In this document: positions 1 through 5,468 of the stretch, in pieces | Position numbering within the stretch: the first letter of the stretch is position 1 | Layout: every line of letters begins with the position of its first letter | Source: Candidatus Methanomethylophilaceae archaeon | Lineage (GTDB): Archaea > Thermoplasmatota > Thermoplasmata > Methanomassiliicoccales > Methanomethylophilaceae | Assembly (NCBI GenBank): GCA_016297775.1 | Contig: JAEDGA010000022.1 | Location: 1 to 16,970, forward strand | DNA: 16,970 bases | Reading direction: 5' to 3' | Notes under the pieces: generated by a model | The model's input: only the letters and a program-made list of their open reading frames with translations | Databases searched by the model: none | Told to the model about the DNA's origin: nothing | Position numbers and translations under genes: made by a program

Positions 1-37
1 CGATATATCCGCTACGATATAATCATTGATGGAGGGA

Positions 38-196
38 TCAACGTTTCTCAATCTTTCCCATGTACGCGCCGTATCCGTCGTAGAATCTTCCGTCGAAGTT
101 CATCCTTCCGGAGAATTGTCCGTGTTCGTTGTAGAATTCACCGTTGTCGTCCATCCTTCCCTTGTATGCACCGTATCCGTCGTAGAATTCCTTCAT
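38..196 (-). CDS. Small 17-residue-repeat protein (hypothetical)
   Basis: I do not recognise a characterised function. The roughly 52-residue product consists almost entirely of a 17-residue repeat with consensus G-x-G-x-[YF]-x-G-R-x-x-x-[DN]-G-x-F-Y-[DN]. Units begin GYGAY, EHGQF and GYGAY, and the last is cut short by a basic tail. There is no signal peptide or membrane segment. I chose the ATG at 196 because a purine-rich GGAAGGAT lies directly before it and the repeats begin there; an in-frame ATG at 220 would add eight residues. It lies 48 bases downstream of a longer gene built from the same repeat, so the two probably form an operon of related proteins. The spacing recalls the '4-fold beta flower' type of small repeat protein (short DGRIYD-x-x-G strands), but that is only a resemblance. 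Confidence 0.6.
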   Translation of the reverse strand: MKEFYDGYGAYKGRMDDNGEFYNEHGQFSGRMNFDGRFYDGYGAYMGKIEKR

Positions 197-244
197 ATCC
201 TTCCCTCTTCGGGATCCCATAACCGTACCGTATCGTCATTCATC

Positions 245-562
245 CTAGGGCCACATGTCCTCGCTGCTTCCCGCATAGTTCCCGTCCCCGTCATAGTAGG
301 AATCGTCCTTCTTCTTTCCTCTGTATCTCCCGGAACCGTCGAAGAAGTTTCCGTCACCGTCCTTCCTGCCGGCATAGTTGCCGTCGGCGTCGTAGAACGT
401 ATCATCCTTCTCCCTCCTGCCTGCGTATCTTCCGGAACCGTCGAAGTAGCATCCGTCACTATCCACCCTTCCGGCATAGTTGCCATCACCGTCATAGAAG
501 GTGCCGTCGTTCTCCTTTCTGCCTCTGTATCTGCCAGATCTGTTGAAGAAACCCCTCATCAT
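245..562 (-). CDS. 17-residue tandem-repeat protein (hypothetical)
   Basis: This is a 105-residue protein of unknown function made of six successive repeat units of 17 residues (one has 16). Two unit types alternate: units starting GSGRY, usually with Arg after the second Gly, and units starting GDGNY or ADGNY followed by AGR. Each unit then has a charged stretch and a DG-x-F-Y-D or DD-x-F-Y-D turn. The DNA therefore repeats with a 51-base unit inside a 102-base dimer. The pattern of short strands and Gly/Asp turns suggests a small beta structure. Two ATGs are adjacent (562 and 559), and GGTGAT immediately upstream fits the second slightly better. It ends in TAG, the only TAG stop among the complete genes here, and an in-frame TGA follows two codons later. 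A smaller paralogue lies just downstream on the same strand. Confidence 0.65.
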   Translation of the reverse strand: MMRGFFNRSGRYRGRKENDGTFYDGDGNYAGRVDSDGCYFDGSGRYAGRREKDDTFYDADGNYAGRKDGDGNFFDGSGRYRGKKKDDSYYDGDGNYAGSSEDMWP

Positions 563-643
563 ATCACCATTGTCATAATCTTTGTCCGTTGTTAGTTAAG
601 TTTTTCCAAATCGTGACATATGGCGACATGAAGGGTTCGGCAT

Positions 644-927
644 TCATGCGCGGTCATCTGATGAGAACGACCTCTTCAATTGATCATCATCAATGTCGAT
701 TCGGACCCCGTCCCTTTCGATCATCTTCCCATACTCCGGATCCACAAGTTCGTCCAGGAATGCGACACAGAACAGATGGTGGTGTTTGATACATCATCCC
801 CCATCGATATGTCGCCGTCCTCGATGAGCATCCTGCGATCGACATCGAAACGATCCCTTACTTTCTTCAATGAGGCCGGATTGCCGGTTTTTTCAGTATC
901 ATGCAGAGTCCGGCTATGAGATCGCAT
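644..927 (-). pseudogene. Decayed minus-strand coding fragment, frameshifted
   Basis: No intact gene is visible, but two minus-strand frames here look protein-like and join through a frameshift. The upstream frame (927 to about 790) reads SLKKVRDRFDVDRRMLIEDG and then DISMGDD. About 30 bases later sense-like sequence continues in another frame (793 to 644) with LFCVAFLDELVDPEYGKMIE and then RDGVRIDIDDDQLKR, ending at a TGA. The acidic, hydrophobic-patterned residues in both parts are unlike the serine/arginine-rich translations of the other frames. I do not recognise the family. A sequencing or assembly error in a real gene would look the same. Confidence 0.4.
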
Positions 928-952
928 TCACATCGGGATCGGATTCGGATAC

Positions 953-1209
953 CTAATGAACACATCTTTTCTCGTAGAGGTCGATCTCCAGGAAGTTATC
1001 GTGATCGGATCCGACGATCTCTCCGATTATGGATGTCCACTCCACCGGCGTCTTCCTTCGATAGATGGACGGTCACGTTCCTTCCACTCCACCGGCGGAT
1101 CCTATACCTCTCTCCTCAGTATGGTTGGAAGACGTATCAGCAATATTTCATCATATCCGATCCAGAAAATACGATCCTGAATTTCCATCAAAACCGGATC
1201 CTCCAAGGA
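953..1209 (-). pseudogene. Decayed minus-strand gene with a 47-bp frame-breaking insertion
   Basis: Reading leftward on the minus strand, one frame gives LEDPVLMEIQDRIFWIGYDE and then ILLIRLPTILRREV. It then meets a TAG (1104-1102) and continues with DPPVEWKERDRPSIEG. A second frame starts with the same residues, VEW, at 1045 and reads TSIIGEIVGSDHDNFLEI and then DLYEKRCVH before a TAG at 955. The two VEW sites lie in a 15-bp direct repeat whose copies are 47 bases apart. Removing one 47-base period would join the two frames into a single reading of about 80 codons, interrupted only by the TAG. The family is unknown. No intact gene lies on the plus strand of this stretch either, although one plus frame happens to stay open. 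Confidence 0.45.
1036..1097. repeat. 15-bp direct repeat, copies 47 bp apart
   Basis: The sequence TCCACTCCACCGGCG occurs at 1036-1050 and again at 1083-1097 with 32 different bases between the copies. The 47-base period is not a multiple of three. It coincides exactly with the frame break of the decayed minus-strand gene, which suggests a short duplication or slippage event. Confidence 0.8.
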
Positions 1210-1305
1210 TCATTCACGCCCCCATATCTGTATCCAAACGAAGGTATCTGTCACGATGTGCGGACGATAACGGTATTATCGTATGACCCTCTACCTCGGG
1301 ACGAG

Positions 1306-2763
1306 ATGAGAAGGACTTTCGTTGCACGTGTGGAGGACAGGGCGGGTTCATTTCTGAAGGCTGCGAGGATCATTGGGTCCAACGGCGGTAACATCGTACG
1401 TACGAGTTACAACAGATCCGTGGACAGCAGGACCATGTTCCTCGAGGTATCTGCCGACGATCCTTCCGTGTTCGACAGGATATCCGAAGGTCTAGGGGAT
1501 ATAGGATATCTGGAGGACGGCGATTCCAATGCCATACTGATCAGTATCACGGTTCCGGACGTCCCCAATGCGATAGTACCGGTTCTGGAGATACTGAGCG
1601 GATTCGACGTGAACATATCCTATCTCAACGCCCAGGATAACGGTACTCCGGTGCAGCATTTCAAGATGGCACTCCACATAGACGATCCTTCCATGACCAA
1701 GGGGGTGTTGGATCGCATCTCGGAGCTGTATGAGGTCAACATCCTTGATTATGAAATGACCGACAAGGTACTGGACAACACCGTGTTCTACATGAAGTTC
1801 TCATCCTCCATGAGGGACCTCCTCTCGTTGGACGAATCCATGTCCAGGGAGATGACCATCTGTTCCAATGCGATCATGCAGATGCTGGACGATCGCGGGG
1901 AGATCCCGTTCATAACATTCGATTACGTTCGCAGGTTCGCCGAGTTCGTCATATCTCACGGAGGCGAGGCATATTCGCCCCGTATATCTTCGGATACGGT
2001 CGGCGATCTTAGGATGCACATCATAGAACCTCCGTGCGGAAGCACGGTATACGCGTTGGAGGACGGACATTCGGTACTTCTCGTGGACGGTGGTTTCCCC
2101 TGCTATACGGGACTGACGACCGATATCCTCCGCAGGGAGATCCCCGGATTCGACTCCATGGAGAAGGTATCCTTCCTGACGCATTCGGATCTGGACCATG
2201 TGGGTCTTGTCAGGATATCGGACAGGATCATGGTGAGCGGCGGCACCTACGACGATTTCGTATCGGAGGTCTCCGGCAGACCGAGATACAGGGAGAGCAA
2301 TCCCGTGCACGCGCCCTACTACAGGATAAGCGCTATCATCGTCGGATATGTACCGCTGGGTCCCGACAGGATGGAGGTCATAGGAAGGAGGGTGGACGGC
2401 GACGTATACGGAAGGATCGGTTCGTTCTCCATGTTCGGGAAGGAGTTCGTAGCCTACGAGGGCAACGGCGGGCATGTGGAAGGCGATACCATACTGGTGT
2501 GCGAATCGTTGGGATTGGTGTTCACCGGTGACGATTACATCGACATCAAGGGATCCACCAGGGAACAGAGGGAGTTCAACTCTCTCGCACCGTATCTGAT
2601 GCAGAGCGTCAACACCGATTCATCCAAGGCCAGGGACTGTCGCCTGTACATAGAGCACAATTTCCCAGGATATCTGGTGTGTCCGGGACACGGACATCCT
2701 TTGAGGTTCCGATCCTCACAGGTCGATGAACATCGTGTCCTCGACGTACCTTATGTCATATGA
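1306..2763 (+). CDS. Double ACT-domain, metallo-beta-lactamase-fold protein
   Basis: A 485-residue protein with two regulatory-type ACT-like domains (about residues 1-75 and 78-155), a linker, and a C-terminal MBL-fold hydrolase domain (about 235-470). The first ACT domain shows the classic DRAGSFLKAARIIGSNGGNI pattern, with glycines where small ligands such as amino acids bind. The MBL metal site is visible as H293-x-D-x-D297-H298, H390 (GGHVEGD), D409/D410 (FTGDD) and a final H462-G-H464. The second histidine of the usual HxHxDH is aspartate, as in ComEC-type MBL domains. I infer a metal-dependent hydrolase gated by a bound metabolite; the substrate is unknown. The ATG at 1306 was chosen because the ACT domain begins there. 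The open frame extends upstream, but that part is not protein-like. Its last 48 bases overlap the 3' end of the convergent gene. Confidence 0.75.
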   Translation: MRRTFVARVEDRAGSFLKAARIIGSNGGNIVRTSYNRSVDSRTMFLEVSADDPSVFDRISEGLGDIGYLEDGDSNAILISITVPDVPNAIVPVLEILSGFDVNISYLNAQDNGTPVQHFKMALHIDDPSMTKGVLDRISELYEVNILDYEMTDKVLDNTVFYMKFSSSMRDLLSLDESMSREMTICSNAIMQMLDDRGEIPFITFDYVRRFAEFVISHGGEAYSPRISSDTVGDLRMHIIEPPCGSTVYALEDGHSVLLVDGGFPCYTGLTTDILRREIPGFDSMEKVSFLTHSDLDHVGLVRISDRIMVSGGTYDDFVSEVSGRPRYRESNPVHAPYYRISAIIVGYVPLGPDRMEVIGRRVDGDVYGRIGSFSMFGKEFVAYEGNGGHVEGDTILVCESLGLVFTGDDYIDIKGSTREQREFNSLAPYLMQSVNTDSSKARDCRLYIEHNFPGYLVCPGHGHPLRFRSSQVDEHRVLDVPYVI

Positions 2764-3597
2764 CGCCGGTCCGGAGAATGGAATGTATCTCGGCAGTGCC
2801 GGGATCCTTATCCTGCCGTCGATGCATACGGCCGCACCGGTGACGTCCTTGCGGAAGGAGACCCATTTCCCGTTCCTGGCCAGTTTGACGAGATAATTGC
2901 CGTCGGAGAACGATTTCGATGAGAATACGCATCCGTCCGCGCGTTCGACGGTCTCCTTGGGGATATCGTATTGGATGTCGGGAACGATGACCTCGACGGA
3001 TTTTTCTATCTTATCCTCGGGTCTCTCGAGTTCCCTGATCCTGTTGTTCAGTCCCTTGTTCTCGCGTTCCAGATCGATTATCTTATTGGTGAGTTCCTCT
3101 ACCTTGGATTCGGGTATGGCGTTCTTCAGCTGCAGAAGCAGATCGTCCCTCTCGTCCGTGATCCTTTTGAGTTTTTCTTTGGTATCGGATGTCTCTTTCT
3201 TCCTGTCATCGATCTCCTTTCTGAGCGAATCCATCTCATTCATCAAATCGTCGATCCTGGAATTCAGTGAATCGATCTCCACCCGTGCCCTTTTGAGTTC
3301 CTTACCGTTGGAGGGTATCGTCTCATTCTTATTCCCGACGGATGTCCCATCTTCGGGAGCATCCGCATTCACATCCACGGCGGTATCATCCTTCGATCCG
3401 TTCCCGTCATCCTTCTCATTCGAAGAATCGGATGACGGGCGTGACGATTCCGTCATAAGTTCTACATCATCCTGCAAGCGAGCGTTGAACATGAAGTTGG
3501 CATATGTGGGTTGGATCCGACTCTCTACGATGCAAAATCCATCGGGACTCTTCTTACCATCTTTTTTCTTATCGCTCTTTTTGCCACCCATGGTCAT
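2716..3597 (-). CDS. Coiled-coil protein with C-terminal domain shared with a neighbour
   Basis: This 293-residue hypothetical protein has a Lys-rich N-terminus (GGKKSDKKKDGKK), a low-complexity acidic Ser/Asp/Asn stretch (about 45-95), a strongly predicted coiled coil (about 98-195) and a C-terminal beta-rich domain (about 221-293). The C-terminal domain matches residues 246-321 of the protein encoded at 4223-5248: a G-x-x-[FY]-S-x-x-SF-[ST]-[DE] start, then Y-x-V, N-x-K-[WY], a G-x-x-[IV]-C core, GPA, and a final IDL. The chosen ATG at 3597 lies about 25 bases after the TATA-like GGTATTAAATCC, which fits a leaderless transcript. ATG 3591 and a TTG further upstream are alternatives. The gene is divergent from the NYN-domain gene, 74 bases away. 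I infer a scaffold or oligomeric partner; no function is established. Confidence 0.7.
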   Translation of the reverse strand: MTMGGKKSDKKKDGKKSPDGFCIVESRIQPTYANFMFNARLQDDVELMTESSRPSSDSSNEKDDGNGSKDDTAVDVNADAPEDGTSVGNKNETIPSNGKELKRARVEIDSLNSRIDDLMNEMDSLRKEIDDRKKETSDTKEKLKRITDERDDLLLQLKNAIPESKVEELTNKIIDLERENKGLNNRIRELERPEDKIEKSVEVIVPDIQYDIPKETVERADGCVFSSKSFSDGNYLVKLARNGKWVSFRKDVTGAAVCIDGRIRIPALPRYIPFSGPASYDIRYVEDTMFIDL

Positions 3598-3616
3598 ATG
3601 AGCGGAGGACGTGTTC

Positions 3617-3628
3617 GGATTTAATACC
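3617..3628 (-). promoter_or_regulatory. TATA-like promoter element for the divergent coiled-coil gene
   Basis: On the minus strand this reads GGTATTAAATCC. Its centre is about 25 bases before the ATG at 3597, the spacing expected for an archaeal TATA box driving a leaderless mRNA. No Shine-Dalgarno sequence precedes that ATG. Confidence 0.5.
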
Positions 3629-3642
3629 GAGTGCAAAAACTC

Positions 3643-3650
3643 CTATATCC
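3643..3650 (+). promoter_or_regulatory. TATA-like promoter element for the NYN gene
   Basis: CTATATCC is centred about 25 bases before the ATG at 3672, again consistent with leaderless transcription. It is only some 15 bases from the TATA-like box of the divergent gene, so the two promoters probably share a control region. Confidence 0.5.
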
Positions 3651-3671
3651 TTACAGGCGGTTCGGTAAGAC

Positions 3672-4226
3672 ATGAGTCTGTACAAGGAGAACCCGAACCA
3701 TAGGGTGATGGTCTTCATCGATTACCGCAACCTTTCGGAATGCATGAGTGCGGTGTCTCCGAATCTCGGACTCGATCTCTACCGTCTCACGGACGTGTTG
3801 GTATCCAATAGGGAGTTGGTGGGTGCATATGTGTTCGATGCCACCTGGCCGTATCCCGGCAAGGACGATGACAACGTCAAACTCCACAACAGTCTCAGAA
3901 AACAGGGATTCCGTCTCGTCGTAACCAATTCCATGAACAGATTGGGCGGGAAGGTGGTACAGAAGGAGACCGACGTGTCCCTCGCCTGCGAGATGGTGGA
4001 ACATGCGCTCCTCGATCATTACGATGTGGCCATAGTCGTCAGCGGGGACAGGGATTTCGTTCCCGCCATGAAGAAGGTGCAGTCCGCCGGAAAACGTGTG
4101 GAGATGGCCGCGTTGAAACATACATGCAGCGAGGAGGCGATTAACATCGCCGATGTGTACTATCTTCTGGACGACATGCCGTTCCTTCTGATGTCCAGCA
4201 GTTCCAATTCTGGGGTGAAAGAGTGA
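3672..4226 (+). CDS. NYN-domain (PIN-like) ribonuclease-type protein
   Basis: A 184-residue single-domain protein of the NYN/LabA-like branch of the PIN nuclease superfamily. The acidic metal-binding residues are in the expected places: D17 in VMVFIDYRNL, D101 in QKETDVSLACEMV, and D126/D128 in VVSGDRDFVPAMKKV. These proteins normally cut RNA with Mg2+ or Mn2+. The ATG at 3672 follows a TATA-like box by about 25 bases. The stop codon overlaps the GTG start of the next gene (GTGA), so the two are very likely translated together. A coiled-coil protein sharing a domain with that partner is transcribed divergently. The catalytic residues look intact, so I infer an active nuclease; its RNA target is unknown. 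Confidence 0.85.
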   Translation: MSLYKENPNHRVMVFIDYRNLSECMSAVSPNLGLDLYRLTDVLVSNRELVGAYVFDATWPYPGKDDDNVKLHNSLRKQGFRLVVTNSMNRLGGKVVQKETDVSLACEMVEHALLDHYDVAIVVSGDRDFVPAMKKVQSAGKRVEMAALKHTCSEEAINIADVYYLLDDMPFLLMSSSSNSGVKE

Positions 4227-5248
4227 AGATAGACCTGTTGGAACTCCAGAAGAAAGGTATCATCGCTGGGGATATCGACAGGATGGAGTTAGAATACGAG
4301 GATTCCATCGCATCGATAAGGATATTGAATTTCATAGTCGGGAACAACGGATTGCCGATCGCACACATCGGAAAGAAGGTCGTTCTTCCGGAATGGGACT
4401 ATGCCGGCATGGTCGAACCCGGCGATATCTGGTTCTGTGTCGTCAAAGAGAAGGATACCTGTTATCTGGCATATCCTTTCAAGAAGGTCACGGCCGCGAT
4501 CTATTCGGAACTGGACACGGAGAGCATACGTATCCTTGTCGAAGCTCTGTACAATTCGAATAAACAGCTGATGGATCAGCGCATGAAGGAATTGGCCATG
4601 GAGGAGGCGATAACGAAGGTCGCCGAGGACATGAACAAATCCATCAGAAATGAGATGGATGCTCTGAAGATCGAGATGGACCGTCTCAACAATGAGAACT
4701 CCATGCTTCGTTCGTTATCCGATTGTAACGCATCCGAGGGCCACATCATCCTCACATCGGAGGAGGACACGATCCCGGAGGTGCGTGAATCGGAACACGT
4801 TCCCGTCACGGTGGAGGCTCCCCATATAGAACCCGTTCCTGCGGAGGCTCCCATCATACCGTACATCTACAACGCCCCCGCACCGGGACTTCCCAGCATG
4901 GGTATGAACGAACCCGTTGGCGAATCGGGACCCTCCGGATACGAGGTGAAGCTCCTTCCCGGATACAGGATATACAGCCCCTCTTTCACGGAGGACCGTT
5001 ATTTCGTTCACATCAGCTACAACAAGAAGTACATGCTGGTGAGGCCCCACAACAAGGGCTCCGTCATTTGCATGAACAACCAGAACTATCTGATCATCAG
5101 CGATCTCGAGAACATGATCAAGGACGGTCCGGCCGTATTGGGTGCGGAGTACAACCGCAAGTACTGCGGATTGCTCATAGACCTGTCCTCCGTACTGTTG
5201 GATACGACGATGGCATTGGACGGTATGAACGGTTTCAACGACGAATGA
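4223..5248 (+). CDS. NYN-partner protein: N-terminal beta domain, coiled coil, shared C-terminal domain
   Basis: A 341-residue protein with no family I can name. Residues about 28-90 look like a small beta barrel (HIGKKVVLPEWDYAGMVEPG followed by alternating hydrophobics), possibly an OB/S1-like nucleic-acid-binding fold. Residues 100-165 are a Met/Glu/Lys-rich coiled coil, 185-235 a Pro-rich flexible linker, and about 246-321 a domain also found at the end of the protein encoded at 2716-3597. The start is GTG at 4223: it overlaps the NYN gene's stop and follows GGGGTGA with four bases between. The tight overlap suggests a stable complex with the nuclease, perhaps with this protein recognising RNA. 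That role is inference. Confidence 0.75.
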   Translation: MKIDLLELQKKGIIAGDIDRMELEYEDSIASIRILNFIVGNNGLPIAHIGKKVVLPEWDYAGMVEPGDIWFCVVKEKDTCYLAYPFKKVTAAIYSELDTESIRILVEALYNSNKQLMDQRMKELAMEEAITKVAEDMNKSIRNEMDALKIEMDRLNNENSMLRSLSDCNASEGHIILTSEEDTIPEVRESEHVPVTVEAPHIEPVPAEAPIIPYIYNAPAPGLPSMGMNEPVGESGPSGYEVKLLPGYRIYSPSFTEDRYFVHISYNKKYMLVRPHNKGSVICMNNQNYLIISDLENMIKDGPAVLGAEYNRKYCGLLIDLSSVLLDTTMALDGMNGFNDE

Positions 5249-5280
5249 TCGTTCGGGATGTCGTATCCCCCAGGGATATA

Positions 5281-5294
5281 TCGACGATCGTCGA
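5281..5294. repeat. 14-bp perfect palindrome
   Basis: TCGACGATCGTCGA is a perfect 14-base palindrome 32 bases after the stop codon at 5248. It lies in a 220-base gap rich in short ATGAC/GTCAT inverted words. It could be a protein-binding site or part of a terminator for the NYN locus. No T-run follows it. Confidence 0.45.
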
Positions 5295-5354
5295 TGACAT
5301 GATGCGTCGATATCATGCATGACACATGTCATGTCATCATTCGGGACATGATAC

Positions 5355-5379
5355 AGGCTGGCTATGTTCGATCCAGCCT
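5355..5379. other. Short stem-loop between the NYN locus and the hydrogenase-like operon
   Basis: AGGCTGG pairs with CCAGCCT across an 11-base loop. It lies midway between the NYN locus and the next promoter, so a role in 3'-end formation is possible. Only the pairing itself is seen. Confidence 0.3.
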
Positions 5380-5425
5380 CCATTTGTAACGTATGTGCGC
5401 GCACGCGTATGTTGTACGATGGTAA

Positions 5426-5437
5426 GGTTTAAAAGGG
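5426..5437 (+). promoter_or_regulatory. Promoter of the hydrogenase-related operon
   Basis: GGTTTAAAAGGG resembles an archaeal TATA box (TTTAAAAG at 5428-5435) with a purine-rich BRE-like flank. A start about 25 bases downstream would leave roughly a ten-base leader before the ATG at 5469. No other strong TATA-like site lies close upstream of the six-gene operon. Confidence 0.5.
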
Positions 5438-5468
5438 AACCGTCATACGTGGCCTAGTTGGTCTTATA

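Noticed and set aside
236..247. Pyrrolysine read-through joining the two small repeat genes, which share a reading frame
   Set aside because: After the TAG only two sense codons follow before an in-frame TGA, so read-through could not reach the second gene, which has its own purine-rich site and ATG.
26..595. Long plus-strand open frame of 189 codons over the repeat genes
   Set aside because: It is the antisense of the 17-residue repeat genes. Its Val/Ser-rich periodic translation comes from the repeated DNA, while the minus strand has the sensible repeat, ribosome binding sites and start codons.
901..1305. N-terminal extension of the ACT/MBL protein by 135 codons
   Set aside because: The extension is Arg/Ser/Pro-rich and not protein-like, the ACT domain begins at the ATG at 1306, and the opposite strand of this stretch carries the decayed gene.
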